From: Nocardia otitidiscaviarum NBRC 14405 | GTDB taxonomy: Bacteria; Actinomycetota; Actinomycetes; Mycobacteriales; Mycobacteriaceae | Reading direction: 5' to 3' | Length of the DNA stretch: 64,000 nt | NCBI RefSeq assembly: GCF_000308635.1 | Contig: NZ_BAGD01000039.1 | Span: 31,783 to 95,782 of the forward strand | Shown: positions 1 to 8,380 of the stretch, in pieces | Numbering within the stretch: position 1 is the stretch's first letter | Layout: each line of letters opens with the position of its first letter | Notes under the pieces: model-generated | Database searches by the model: none | Seen by the model: only the letters and a program-made list of their open reading frames with translations | What the model was told of the DNA's origin: nothing | Position numbers and translations under genes: made by a program

Positions 1-531
1 GTCGATGGCCCGCTGAATCCCCAGCCCCAGCCCGAGGCTCAGCACCGCGGTGGCGGCGTCCTCCGGTGGCATGGGCAGCGCGATGCCCAGCGATCCGGCC
101 AGACTCTGCAATTGCGCGGCGACGGTACCGCGAATCAGCGACAGATTCGACACCAGCGCGGCCTGTAGCGCCGGATCGTCGCGCGCCACGATGGCGAACT
201 CGAATTCCAGCATGGTCCAGCCGATATCACCGAGGGTGCGTTCGGCCCAGTCCTGGAAGGCCGCCATGCGCTCGTCGAATGCCTCGTGCGCGGCCAGCAG
301 CGCGCTCACCTCGCCGAACTTGGTCTCGTGAATGAGTTCGAGCACCTCCAGGCACAGCTGGGATTTGGTGCGGAAGTTCGAGTACACCGCGCCCTTGGAA
401 TATCCGGCCTCCTCGGCGACGCGCTCCAGACTGGTCTTGGCGTAGCCGTCGGTGAGGAAGAGGTCACGCGCGGTGGCCAGCAGGTCCGCGCGGGTGCGGG
501 CCTGGCTCTCGGACCGGGTGAGACGTGGCAT
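1..531 (-). CDS. TetR/AcrR-family regulator, C-terminus cut by window edge
   Basis: The minus frame opens with ATG at 531 and reads 177 codons to the edge without a stop. The N-terminus (MPRLTRSESQARTR, then an HTH with VAEEAGYSKGAVYSNF near residues 33-49) is a typical TetR DNA-binding domain. The rest is a helical ligand-binding domain with no recognisable specificity. The gene is divergent from the patatin/SDR pair, and a 23-bp imperfect inverted repeat lies between them, so it probably represses that pair and possibly itself. The family call is secure; the ligand is unknown. Confidence 0.9.
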   Translation of the reverse strand, partial: MPRLTRSESQARTRADLLATARDLFLTDGYAKTSLERVAEEAGYSKGAVYSNFRTKSQLCLEVLELIHETKFGEVSALLAAHEAFDERMAAFQDWAERTLGDIGWTMLEFEFAIVARDDPALQAALVSNLSLIRGTVAAQLQSLAGSLGIALPMPPEDAATAVLSLGLGLGIQRAID

Positions 532-573
532 GCGTCGATTCTATGTACCCACAGTTTTGGGATACCGCCGGTA

Positions 574-596
574 TTCGAGAACTGCTAGTGTTCGAA
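574..596. promoter_or_regulatory. Candidate TetR operator
   Basis: The arms TTCGAGAAC (574-582) and GTGTTCGAA (588-596) form an inverted repeat matching at 7 of 9 positions around a 5-bp spacer. It sits between the divergent TetR gene and the lipase, ending 3 bp before the lipase ATG. Size and position suit a TetR dimer site; binding is inferred. Confidence 0.45.
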
Positions 597-599
597 ACC

Positions 600-1562
600 A
601 TGAGTAACAGCAACGGGTCACAGCGACGTGGCCTGGCCATCGGCTGCGGGGGCACGCTCGGCGCGGCGTGGATCATCGCCGCGCTGGCCGCGGCGCGCGA
701 CGTCCTGGACTGGGATCCGCGCACGGCGGACGCCATGATCGGCACCTCCGCGGGGGCCGAAATGGTCACCCTGCTCGGCAGCGGCATCGCGGTGGACGAC
801 CTGGTCGCCATGCAGCGGGGGGAGTCGAGCGATCCGGTGCTGACCGCGCATATGCGCGCGGAGCCGGGCCGGTTCCCGCCGCTGCCGCGACCGCGCCTCG
901 GCGCGCCCGCGGGAACGCTGCGCGCCCTGCGCGACGGTCGGATCTCCGGCGGTCAGCGGCTGCTGACCGCCGCCAGCGGACTGCTGCCCGTCGGCGGCGG
1001 CGATCCGGGCTGGTTGCAGCGGCTGGCCGACCGGCTGCGGCCCGACGGTGGCTGGTTGCCGCATCCGGCGGCCCGGCTGGTGGCCATGGACTACGCCACC
1101 GGGGAGCGGGTGGCGTTCGGCGCGCCCGGCGCACCGAAGGCGAATCTCGGTGCGGCCCTGCGGGCCTCGTGGGCGGTGCCGGGCTGGTTCCCGCCGGTAC
1201 CCATCGCCGGACGCCGCTTCATCGACGGCGGCGCGGCCTCCACCGCCTCGGTGGATCTGCTCATTCCCGATCACCTCGACGAAATCGTGGTGCTCACCCC
1301 CATGGCCTCCGCCACCCCGGTGCCCGCCACCGGCCCCGGACACCTCCTCGAACGCCAACTGCGCCGGCGGATGACCGCGCGGCTCGACGACGAGATCGCG
1401 CGGGTGCGCGCCACCGGCACCAAGGTGCTGTGCCTCGGGGCCGACGCCGAGGACCTGGCGGTGATGGGGCCGAACTTCATGGACGGCCGCCGCCGCCGAG
1501 AGACCTTCGAACACAGTCTGGTCAGCACCCGCAAAGCCATGGAGCAAGGGGAATTCGCATGA
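600..1562 (+). CDS. Patatin-like phospholipase family protein
   Basis: This 320-residue protein should be a Ser/Asp-dyad lipid acyl hydrolase. The glycine-rich oxyanion loop (GCGGTLGAAW) is near residue 14, the nucleophile elbow GTSAG near 43-47, and the catalytic Asp in FIDGG near 207. No signal peptide or membrane segment is visible. ATG at 600 is preferred over an in-frame ATG at 525, which would run into the start of the divergent TetR gene and adds residues unlike the family. The stop overlaps the ATG of the next gene (ATGA), indicating translational coupling with the SDR. The substrate cannot be told from sequence. Confidence 0.88.
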   Translation: MSNSNGSQRRGLAIGCGGTLGAAWIIAALAAARDVLDWDPRTADAMIGTSAGAEMVTLLGSGIAVDDLVAMQRGESSDPVLTAHMRAEPGRFPPLPRPRLGAPAGTLRALRDGRISGGQRLLTAASGLLPVGGGDPGWLQRLADRLRPDGGWLPHPAARLVAMDYATGERVAFGAPGAPKANLGAALRASWAVPGWFPPVPIAGRRFIDGGAASTASVDLLIPDHLDEIVVLTPMASATPVPATGPGHLLERQLRRRMTARLDDEIARVRATGTKVLCLGADAEDLAVMGPNFMDGRRRRETFEHSLVSTRKAMEQGEFA

Positions 1563-2407
1563 GCATCTTCGGAAGCGGTTATCCCGCAATCGATCCGAGA
1601 GGGGCCCGGGTTCTGGTCACCGGGGCCGGGCGGGGGATCGGCCGGTGCACGGCCGAGCTGTTCGCGGGCAAGGGGGCGCAGGTCGCCATCGCCGACGTCG
1701 ACACCGCCGCCGCCGAGGCCACGGCGGCGGCCCTGGGAGCCAAGGCATTCGAACTCGATGTCCGTGATCGCGCACAGTGGGACCGGGTGGTCACCGAATT
1801 CGGCGGCGTCGACATCCTGGTGAACAATGCCGGTGTCATGCCCGCAGGGGCCTTCCTGGACGAACCGGACGCGGTGGGCCGCACCACCATGGACGTGAAC
1901 GTCTGGGGGCTCATCCACGGTATGCGCGCGGTCGCGCCCGGCATGATCGACCGCGGGTCCGGTCATATCGTGAATGTCGCCTCGCTGGCGGGCAAGATCC
2001 CGCTGCCGGGGCTGGCCGTCTACAACGCCAGCAAGTTCGCCGCCGTCGGCCTCTCCGCGGCCACCCGGCTGGAATTCGCCGAGCACGGCGTGAGCGTCAG
2101 CTGCGTCCTGCCTTCCGCCGTCCGCACCCGCCTGTCGTCGGGATTGACACTGGGACACGGCCTTCCGACCGTCGACCCGGAGGACGTGGCCGCCGCCGTC
2201 GTCCAGACCGTCCGCACCCGCAAGGCGGAGGTGGCCGTCCCCAACTACCTCGGACCGGTGGACGTGGCCCTGGCCGCCGCCCCCGAACCGGCGGTCCGCC
2301 TGGTCCGCCGCCTGTTCGGCGGCGACCGCGCCCTGCACCCCGCCGACACCGCCACCCGCGAGCGGTACGAGGCGCAGATCCGCGCCATCACCACCGAGGA
2401 GAGCTGA
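1559..2407 (+). CDS. Short-chain dehydrogenase/reductase (SDR)
   Basis: This 282-residue classical SDR has the cofactor motif TGAGRGIG near residue 21, NNAG near 92, and the catalytic YxxxK in YNASK. It presumably oxidises or reduces a hydroxyl/carbonyl with NAD(P)H. The ATG lies inside the lipase stop (4-bp overlap), so the two are made together, and one idea is that the SDR acts on a product of lipid hydrolysis. It converges on the pcd gene with only 21 bp between stops. The substrate is unassigned. Confidence 0.9.
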   Translation: MSIFGSGYPAIDPRGARVLVTGAGRGIGRCTAELFAGKGAQVAIADVDTAAAEATAAALGAKAFELDVRDRAQWDRVVTEFGGVDILVNNAGVMPAGAFLDEPDAVGRTTMDVNVWGLIHGMRAVAPGMIDRGSGHIVNVASLAGKIPLPGLAVYNASKFAAVGLSAATRLEFAEHGVSVSCVLPSAVRTRLSSGLTLGHGLPTVDPEDVAAAVVQTVRTRKAEVAVPNYLGPVDVALAAAPEPAVRLVRRLFGGDRALHPADTATRERYEAQIRAITTEES

Positions 2408-2428
2408 CCCTCTTCGTACGGTCGGCGA

Positions 2429-3958
2429 CTACTCGAAGCGGATGCCCTGTGCCAGCGGTAGTTCGGTCGAGTAGTTGACGGTATTGGTGGCCCGGCGCAT
2501 GTACGCCTTCCACGAGTCCGAGCCGGATTCGCGACCGCCGCCGGTCTCCTTCTCGCCACCGAACGCGCCGCCGATCTCCGCACCCGAGGTGCCGATATTG
2601 ACATTGGCGATACCGCAGTCGGAGCCGTCGGCGGCCAGGAAGCGTTCCGCCTCGCGCTGGTCGCGGGTGAAGATCGCGGACGAAAGGCCCTGCGGCACAC
2701 CGTTGTGCAGGTCGATGGCGGCGTCCAGGTCGTGGTAGGGGAGTGCGTAGAGAATGGGGGCGAAGGTCTCCTCGCGCACCACCGCGGTCTGGGCGGGCAT
2801 CCGTACCAGCGCGGGGCGCACGTAGAAGGCGTCCTCGCCGAAACCCTCCACCCGCTCACCGCCGCAGATCAACTCGCCGCCGTCCTCGAGCGCGCGCTGC
2901 AGCGCGGCCTGCATGCCGAGGTAGCCCGCACTGTTGATGAGCGGACCCACCAGCACCCCCTCGTCGAGCGGATTGCCCACGCGCAGTTGCCGGTACGCGG
3001 CCGCCACTCGATCCAGCAGCGGTCCGATCACGTCCGCGTGCACGATGAGTCGCCGCAGGGTGGTGCAGCGCTGCCCGGCGGTGCCGGCGGCGGCGAACAC
3101 GATGGCCCGCGCGGCCAGATCCAGATCCGCCGACGGCGTCACCACCGCGGCGTTGTTGCCGCCCAACTCCAGCAGGCAGCGGCCGAACCGGGCCGCCACC
3201 CGCGGGGCCACCGTGCGGCCCATGCGCACCGACCCGGTGGCGCTCACCAGTGCGACCCGGGCGTCGTCGACCAGCTGTTCACCCACCTCGGCCGAGCCCT
3301 GAACCAGTTGGTGCACTTCGGGATCCGCCCCCGCCTCGACCGCCGCGCGGCGCAGCAGGGTGTGGCAGGCCAGCGCCGTGAGCGGTGTGGTCTCCGACGG
3401 CTTCCACACCACGGTGTCACCGCACACCAGCGCCAGCGCGGTATTCCAGGCCCACACGGCCACGGGGAAGTTGAACGCCGAGATCACCCCGACCACCCCG
3501 AGCGGATGCCAGGTCTCCATGAGCCGGTGCCCCGGGCGTTCCGACGGCATGGTGCGCCCGTACAGCTGGCGCGACTGGCCGATGGCGAATTCGCAGATGT
3601 CGATCATCTCCTGCACTTCGCCGCGCGCCTCGGCCGGGATCTTGCCCGCCTCCAGCGTTACCAGTTCGCCGAGTTCCTCCTGATGCTCGGCCAGCAGTGC
3701 GGCCAGCCGCCGCACCACCGCCGCGCGCACCGGTGCGGGCACGGTGCGCCAGTCCCGGAAGGCCGTCGCCGCCCGCTCGACCGCCGCGTCCACCTCCGCC
3801 CGGGAACTCGCTCGCAGGCTGGCCAAGTCACCGCCGGTGATAGGAGTGCGGGCCGGTAGCGGACCCGGCTCCGGCATGGCCACGCCGAGCCGCTGCAACA
3901 GCGCCTCGGCACGGTTCCTCAGCTCGCGAGTGTTGCGCTCGGTCAATGCCTGAGTCAT
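2429..3958 (-). CDS. pcd: L-piperideine-6-carboxylate / 2-aminoadipate-semialdehyde dehydrogenase
   Basis: This 509-residue aldehyde dehydrogenase resembles the ALDH7/AmaB group. The catalytic Cys is residue 298 (AGQRCTTLRR) and the general-base Glu lies in LLELGGNN about 34 residues earlier. It should oxidise the semialdehyde made by Lat from lysine to 2-aminoadipate with NAD+. The ATG at 3958 is chosen because AGGAGG stands about five bases upstream; an upstream in-frame ATG at 3982 lacks this. It is divergent from lrpA, with lat just beyond, so the block forms a lysine-catabolism unit. The specific substrate is inferred from context and family. Confidence 0.87.
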   Translation of the reverse strand: MTQALTERNTRELRNRAEALLQRLGVAMPEPGPLPARTPITGGDLASLRASSRAEVDAAVERAATAFRDWRTVPAPVRAAVVRRLAALLAEHQEELGELVTLEAGKIPAEARGEVQEMIDICEFAIGQSRQLYGRTMPSERPGHRLMETWHPLGVVGVISAFNFPVAVWAWNTALALVCGDTVVWKPSETTPLTALACHTLLRRAAVEAGADPEVHQLVQGSAEVGEQLVDDARVALVSATGSVRMGRTVAPRVAARFGRCLLELGGNNAAVVTPSADLDLAARAIVFAAAGTAGQRCTTLRRLIVHADVIGPLLDRVAAAYRQLRVGNPLDEGVLVGPLINSAGYLGMQAALQRALEDGGELICGGERVEGFGEDAFYVRPALVRMPAQTAVVREETFAPILYALPYHDLDAAIDLHNGVPQGLSSAIFTRDQREAERFLAADGSDCGIANVNIGTSGAEIGGAFGGEKETGGGRESGSDSWKAYMRRATNTVNYSTELPLAQGIRFE

Positions 3959-4001
3959 CTGCACCTCCTGGGTTCCCACCACCGAGTTCGGTTCGCCGCG
4001 T

Positions 4002-4007
4002 TAGTCT
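4002..4007 (+). promoter_or_regulatory. lrpA -10 element, leaderless
   Basis: TAGTCT ends 6 bases before the lrpA ATG, placing the transcription start at the start codon. No Shine-Dalgarno sequence is present. Confidence 0.5.
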
Positions 4008-4013
4008 TCGCTG

Positions 4014-4466
4014 ATGGCGGATACACCGGCGAAACCCGTACTCGACGATATCGATCGACTGCTGATACGCGAACTGATTGCCGATGGTCGCGCCACCCTG
4101 TCCAACCTTGCCGAGAAGGCGAACCTGTCGGTTTCCGCCGTGCAGTCGCGGGTGCGGCGGTTGGAGGCGCGTGGCGTGATTCGCGGCTACACGGCGAATG
4201 TGGATCCCGAGGCGTTGGGTCAGATGCTGTCGGCATTCGTCGCGATCACTCCTCTCGACCCGTCGCAGCCCGATGACGCGCCCGCGCTCCTGCAACATGT
4301 ACCCGGAATCGAGGCATGTCATTCGGTGGCCGGCGAGGAGAGCTACATGCTGCTGGTCCGGGTGGCGTCCCCCCGGCACCTGGAGCAACTGCTGCAAGAG
4401 ATCCGCGCGACCGCGAACGTCAGGACACGAAGCACCATCATTCTGCAGACATTCTATGACAAGTAG
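4014..4466 (+). CDS. lrpA: Lrp/AsnC-family transcriptional regulator
   Basis: This 150-residue protein has the Lrp layout: a winged HTH at about residues 10-60 (LSNLAEKANLSVSAVQSRVR, with the linking GVIRGYTANVD) and a C-terminal RAM ligand-binding domain. Its place between pcd and lat matches the lrpA gene beside lat in M. tuberculosis as I recall it. It probably senses lysine or another amino acid and controls both neighbours. The start follows a -10 hexamer by 6 bases, so the mRNA is likely leaderless. Confidence 0.9.
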   Translation: MADTPAKPVLDDIDRLLIRELIADGRATLSNLAEKANLSVSAVQSRVRRLEARGVIRGYTANVDPEALGQMLSAFVAITPLDPSQPDDAPALLQHVPGIEACHSVAGEESYMLLVRVASPRHLEQLLQEIRATANVRTRSTIILQTFYDK

Positions 4467-4470
4467 CTCC

Positions 4471-4530
4471 AGATCGTAATTATTTCGTTGTTTACGGGTC
4501 TCGCCGTTAATTTTCCTTTACAGTGGTGGC
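4471..4530 (+). promoter_or_regulatory. lat promoter and likely LrpA-binding region
   Basis: This is one of the most AT-rich stretches in the window. It holds CGTAA (4475-4479) and TTACG (4492-4496) as an inverted repeat with a 12-bp spacer, and a further CGTTAATTTT tract. TACAGT (4519-4524) lies 6 bases before the GTG start of lat, a good leaderless -10. Lrp-type proteins favour AT-rich sites; binding here is inferred. Confidence 0.5.
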
Positions 4531-5871
4531 GTGACCCTCGAATTCGATCGGCTCGGGGCGGTTGCCGAAACGACACTGGTCACCCCCGCCCGGGTGCACG
4601 AAATCCTGTCCGCTTCCATCCTCGCGGACGGTTTCGACATGGTCCTGGACCTGCGGAAATCCCGCGGTCTCCGTTTGGTCGACGCCCGTACCGGTGACGT
4701 CTACCTCGACATGTTCGGGTTCTTCGCCTCCAACGCGCTGGGGATGAACCACCCCGCGCTGGCCGACGACCGCGCCTTCCGCGCGAGCCTGTCGGACGCG
4801 GCGATCAACAAGCCCAGCAACTCCGATATCTACACCGTCGAAATGGCCCGCTTCGTGGAGACCTTCACGCGGGTGCTCGGCGATCCCCGGCTACCGCACC
4901 TGTTCTTCATCGACGGTGGCGGCCTCGCGGTGGAGAACGCCCTCAAGACGGCCTTCGACTGGAAGAGCCGCCACAATGAAATGCACGGTCGCCCAGCCGA
5001 ACTCGGCACCAAGGTGCTGCATCTGACCGGAGCCTTCCACGGGCGCACCGGCTACACCATGTCGCTCACCAACACCGATCCGGTGAAGACGGCACGGTTC
5101 CCCACATTCGACTGGCCGCGCATCGAGACCCCGTACCTGGCCTCCGGGCGCGATCTGGAGGCCGCCGAGCGCCGCGCGCTGGACCAGGCCATTCGCGCCT
5201 TCACCGCGCATCCGCACGATATCGCCTGCTTCATCGCCGAACCCATCCAGGGCGAGGGCGGCGACCGGCACATGCGGCCGGAATTCCTGCGCACCATGCA
5301 GGATCTGTGCCACGACAACGACGCGCTGTTCATTCTCGACGAGGTGCAGACCGGCGTCGGTATGACCGGCAGCGTGTGGGCCTACCAGCAGCTCGGGCTG
5401 GAACCGGATGTGGTGGCCTTCGGCAAGAAGACTCAGGTGTGCGGGATCATGGCGGGCGGCCGGGTGGACGAGGTGCCCGACAATGTCTTCCGGGTGAGCT
5501 CGCGGCTCAACTCCACCTGGGGCGGCAACCTCACCGACATGGTGCGGTCGCGGCGGCTTCTCGAGGTCATCTCGCGGGACGGATTGGTCACGGCCGCAAA
5601 GGAACTGGGTGAGCATCTGCTGGAGCGGCTGACGACCCTGGCTGTCGACCACGCCGCGGTGAGCGATCCGCGCGGGCGCGGTCTCATGTGCGCCGTCACC
5701 CTGGAGTCGGCGGGTCTGCGTGACGAGGTGCTGACGCGCCTGCGGGAGGAGGAGCGGGTGCTGATCCTCGGCACCGGCGAGCGCGGCATCCGGTTCCGGC
5801 CGCCGCTCACCGTCACCGTCGCCGAACTCGACGAGGCCGTGGACGCCCTGGATCGCGTGCTGACCCGCTAG
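4531..5871 (+). CDS. lat: L-lysine epsilon-aminotransferase
   Basis: This 446-residue class-III aminotransferase is close to the usual Lat length. It moves the epsilon-amino group of lysine to 2-oxoglutarate, giving aminoadipate semialdehyde (which cyclises to piperideine-6-carboxylate) and glutamate. The PLP-binding Lys is residue 300 in FGKKTQVCG, and the cofactor Asp lies in FILDEVQTGVG. The GTG at 4531 has no Shine-Dalgarno but a well-placed -10. No beta-lactam biosynthesis genes lie nearby, so a catabolic or stress-related role is more likely than cephamycin-type precursor supply. Confidence 0.93.
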   Translation: MTLEFDRLGAVAETTLVTPARVHEILSASILADGFDMVLDLRKSRGLRLVDARTGDVYLDMFGFFASNALGMNHPALADDRAFRASLSDAAINKPSNSDIYTVEMARFVETFTRVLGDPRLPHLFFIDGGGLAVENALKTAFDWKSRHNEMHGRPAELGTKVLHLTGAFHGRTGYTMSLTNTDPVKTARFPTFDWPRIETPYLASGRDLEAAERRALDQAIRAFTAHPHDIACFIAEPIQGEGGDRHMRPEFLRTMQDLCHDNDALFILDEVQTGVGMTGSVWAYQQLGLEPDVVAFGKKTQVCGIMAGGRVDEVPDNVFRVSSRLNSTWGGNLTDMVRSRRLLEVISRDGLVTAAKELGEHLLERLTTLAVDHAAVSDPRGRGLMCAVTLESAGLRDEVLTRLREEERVLILGTGERGIRFRPPLTVTVAELDEAVDALDRVLTR

Positions 5872-5881
5872 GGCTCGGCCC

Positions 5882-5924
5882 GGAACAGGGCCGGTGTCGA
5901 CCGCACGTCGCACCGGCCTGTTCC
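5882..5924 (+). terminator. Hairpin terminator after lat
   Basis: GGAACAGGGCCGGTG (5882-5896) pairs with CACCGGCCTGTTCC (5911-5924) with one bulged G and a 14-base loop. It starts 10 bp after the lat stop and has no T-tract, as is common for actinobacterial terminators. Confidence 0.6.
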
Positions 5925-5961
5925 GCCGCGCGCGGAAACCCCTATTCGACACCGAATCCGG

Positions 5962-5987
5962 CAACTGTTCCGCGCGCGGAACAGTTG
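5962..5987. repeat. Perfect 26-bp palindrome with repeated CTGTTCCG core
   Basis: The half-site CAACTGTTCCGCG is followed directly by its exact reverse complement, centred at 5974/5975. The same CTGTTCC/GGAACAG core occurs in the terminator arms at 5882 and 5918, so three related elements lie within 106 bp between lat and accD5. It could be a second terminator, a dimeric regulator site, or a cruciform-prone repeat. The rest of 5988-6097 shows nothing clear. Confidence 0.65.
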
Positions 5988-6097
5988 GGTTCGCGGCCGT
6001 CGAGAATCGGTGACCAGCAGGCAATTCACCCGTTCCGACCAGCGCTTTTCTACTGGCGGGTAGCCAATAGCGATACCGGTCAGTAGCACCCGGCGGA

Positions 6098-6127
6098 TTA
6101 CAAAGGGGGCCTGGTACTGGTTACACT
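6098..6127 (+). promoter_or_regulatory. accD5 promoter
   Basis: TTACAA (6098-6103) and TACACT (6122-6127) are 18 bp apart as -35 and -10. The -10 ends 7 bases before the accD5 ATG, predicting a leaderless transcript. Confidence 0.55.
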
Positions 6128-6134
6128 CGCGGCC

Positions 6135-7775
6135 ATGACGAGTGTCCAGCAGCAGCCTTCGCCGGGGTCGGCGGGCGCCCCAGATATCCACACCACCGCC
6201 GGCAAGTTGGCTGACCTGCGCAGTCGCCTCGAGGAAGCCAAGCACCCGGTGGGTGAGGCCGTGGTCGACAAGGTGCACGCCAAGGGCAAGATGACCGCGC
6301 GCGAGCGCATTCTCGCCCTGCTGGACGAGGGCTCGTTCGTCGAACTCGACGCACTGGCCCGGCACCGCAGCGTGAACTTCGGCCTGGAGAACAACCGTCC
6401 CCTCGGCGACGGCGTGGTCACCGGCTACGGCACCGTCGACGGCCGCGACGTCTGCATCTTCTCCCAGGACGTCACCGTGTTCGGCGGCTCCCTCGGCGAG
6501 GTGTACGGCGAGAAGATCGTCAAGGTCATGGATCTGGCACTCAAGACCGGTCGCCCGCTCATCGGCATCAACGAGGGCGCGGGCGCGCGCATCCAGGAGG
6601 GCGTCGTCTCCCTGGGTCTCTACGGCGAGATCTTCCACCGCAATATCCAGGCCTCCGGCGTGATCCCGCAGATCTCGCTCATCATGGGCCCGGCCGCCGG
6701 CGGGCACGTGTACTCGCCCGCGCTGACCGACTTCGTCGTCATGGTCGACCAGACCTCGCAGATGTTCGTGACCGGTCCGGACGTCATCAAGACCGTCACC
6801 GGTGAAGAGGTCACCATGGAGGAGCTGGGCGGCGCCCACACCCACATGGTCAAGTCCGGTGTCGCCCACTACGTCGCCTCCGGCGAGCAGGACGCGCTCG
6901 ACTACGTCAAGGACCTGCTGTCCTACCTGCCGAGCAACAACCGGGCCGAGGCGCCGCGCTTTCCGGCGTCGGACCCGATCGAGGGCGCGATCGAGGATTC
7001 CCTCACCGAGGAGGACCTCGAACTCGACACCATCATCCCGGACTCGCCGAACCAGCCCTATGACATGCACGAGGTCATTCGCTGCCTGGTCGACGACGAC
7101 GAGTTCCTGGAGGTGCAGGCCGAGCGCGCGATGAACATCATCGTCGGCTTCGCCCGCATCGACGGCCGCAGCATCGGCATCGTGGCCAACCAGCCCACCC
7201 AGTTCGCGGGCTGCCTGGACATCGACGCCTCGGAGAAGGCCGCACGCTTCGTGCGCACCTGCGACGCCTTCAATATTCCGATCATCACCCTGGTGGACGT
7301 GCCGGGCTTCCTGCCGGGTACCGGCCAGGAGTTCAACGGCATCATCCGCCGCGGCGCGAAGCTGCTCTACGCCTACGGTGAGGCTACTGTGGGTAAGATC
7401 ACAATTATCACCCGCAAGGCATACGGCGGCGCCTACGACGTCATGGGCTCCAAGCACATGGGGGCCGATGTGAATCTGGCGTGGCCGACGGCGCAGATCG
7501 CCGTCATGGGCGCGTCGGGCGCGGTCGGCTTCGTCTACCGCAAGCAGTTGCAGCAGGCCGCCGCGGAGGGCAGCGACGTCGACGCGCTGCGCCTGGAATT
7601 GCAGAACGAGTACGAAGACACCCTGGTCAACCCCTATGTGGCGGCCGAGCGCGGCTATGTGGACGCGGTTATCCCGCCCTCGCACACCCGCGGTCAGATC
7701 GTCTCCGCCCTGCGTCTGCTCGAACGCAAGATGGTGACGCTGCCGCCGAAGAAGCACGGCAACATTCCGCTCTGA
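6135..7775 (+). CDS. accD5: Acyl-CoA carboxylase beta subunit (carboxyltransferase)
   Basis: This 546-residue carboxyltransferase matches AccD5 of mycobacteria (about 548 residues, from memory). It transfers CO2 from carboxybiotin on AccA3 to propionyl- or acetyl-CoA, giving methylmalonyl- or malonyl-CoA for fatty and mycolic-acid synthesis. The N-terminal half has the acyl-CoA/crotonase-like domain with the oxyanion segment [10 protein letters not shown]. The C-terminal half has the biotin-binding segment including [19 protein letters not shown]. accE5 follows on the same strand and accA3 lies 3.2 kb away, so all complex subunits are present. Assignment to AccD5 rather than a paralogue rests on the neighbourhood. 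Confidence 0.95.
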   Translation: MTSVQQQPSPGSAGAPDIHTTAGKLADLRSRLEEAKHPVGEAVVDKVHAKGKMTARERILALLDEGSFVELDALARHRSVNFGLENNRPLGDGVVTGYGTVDGRDVCIFSQDVTVFGGSLGEVYGEKIVKVMDLALKTGRPLIGINEGAGARIQEGVVSLGLYGEIFHRNIQASGVIPQISLIMGPAAGGHVYSPALTDFVVMVDQTSQMFVTGPDVIKTVTGEEVTMEELGGAHTHMVKSGVAHYVASGEQDALDYVKDLLSYLPSNNRAEAPRFPASDPIEGAIEDSLTEEDLELDTIIPDSPNQPYDMHEVIRCLVDDDEFLEVQAERAMNIIVGFARIDGRSIGIVANQPTQFAGCLDIDASEKAARFVRTCDAFNIPIITLVDVPGFLPGTGQEFNGIIRRGAKLLYAYGEATVGKITIITRKAYGGAYDVMGSKHMGADVNLAWPTAQIAVMGASGAVGFVYRKQLQQAAAEGSDVDALRLELQNEYEDTLVNPYVAAERGYVDAVIPPSHTRGQIVSALRLLERKMVTLPPKKHGNIPL

Positions 7776-7786
7776 TGCGGCGATAA

Positions 7787-7854
7787 GCGCGGTATGGGGC
7801 GCACACTGAGTTGGGTACGGACGTGCAATTCCATACCGCGCACCATCGCCCCAT
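7787..7854 (+). promoter_or_regulatory. Two mutually exclusive hairpins between accD5 and accE5
   Basis: GCGCGGTATGG (7787-7797) pairs perfectly with CCATACCGCGC (7831-7841). The overlapping ATGGGGCG (7794-7801) can instead pair with CGCCCCAT (7847-7854). Such alternatives could act as a processing site, partial terminator or attenuator setting the accD5:accE5 ratio. A 34-codon open frame with a GTG start (7859-7960) follows but is not supported as a gene. The remaining bases up to 7966 show nothing further. Confidence 0.4.
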
Positions 7855-7981
7855 CCGAGTGAAAATGGTTATGGCCAAACCCTCGCCGTCGAGGGAACCA
7901 ACGAATACCGTTTGCGGACCGGAACCGATCCGGACGCGAACCAACCGCCACGAGCGGTGAACGGACAGGAGGACTGGCGCT

Positions 7982-8305
7982 GTGACGACCATGGCAGATG
8001 AAGAGGTTTTGCGCGCCGCCGAACTGGATCTGGCGGTCGACGAGTTCGTCGAGGTGGTCGACGCGCCCGTCGCCGCGGCCGAACCGGCCCACGCGGGCCC
8101 GGTGGTGCAGGTGCTGAAGGGCAATCCGACCGACGACGAGCTGGCCGCCCTGGTGGCCGTGCTCACCGCGGCCGCGGCGGGTGCCGCCGCCGCTCCCGCC
8201 GCCACCGGCCCGGCCGATATGTGGGGCCGCCCGACCCTGCTGCACCGCGGCACTTCGCCATTCTCGCCCTACGCGTTCCCGGCCCTGTCCCACCTGCGGG
8301 ACTGA
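7982..8305 (+). CDS. accE5: Acyl-CoA carboxylase epsilon subunit
   Basis: This 107-residue protein has the actinobacterial AccE layout: a variable N-terminus, then the short conserved helix VVQVLKGNPTDDELAALVAV at about residues 41-60, an Ala-rich linker and a WGRPTLLHR tail. The epsilon subunit stabilises the AccA3-AccD5 holoenzyme and raises its activity. GTG at 7982 is used because AGGAGG lies 9 bases upstream; an in-frame ATG at 7991 is possible. It is separated from accD5 by 206 bp carrying paired hairpins, so the two may not be made in equal amounts. Confidence 0.88.
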   Translation: MTTMADEEVLRAAELDLAVDEFVEVVDAPVAAAEPAHAGPVVQVLKGNPTDDELAALVAVLTAAAAGAAAAPAATGPADMWGRPTLLHRGTSPFSPYAFPALSHLRD

Positions 8306-8380
8306 GCGGCTCCACCGGGTGCGACCGCTTCCGCGCGACCACGCGCGGCGTCGGACGCGCCTGCTGGAATACTGAGCGCC

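Noticed and set aside
1271..2338. Long open frame antisense to the lipase and SDR genes
   Set aside because: It mirrors the codon bias of the real genes on the other strand, is rich in Arg/Gly/His, and matches no family; many such antisense frames exist in this GC-rich DNA.
4531..5871. lat as part of a beta-lactam cluster
   Set aside because: No ACV synthetase, isopenicillin synthase or related gene is present, and the lrpA/pcd neighbours fit lysine catabolism.
7859..7960. GTG-started 33-residue ORF before accE5 as a leader peptide
   Set aside because: There is no ribosome-binding site, the composition is not distinctive, and it may be only the untranslated region upstream of accE5.
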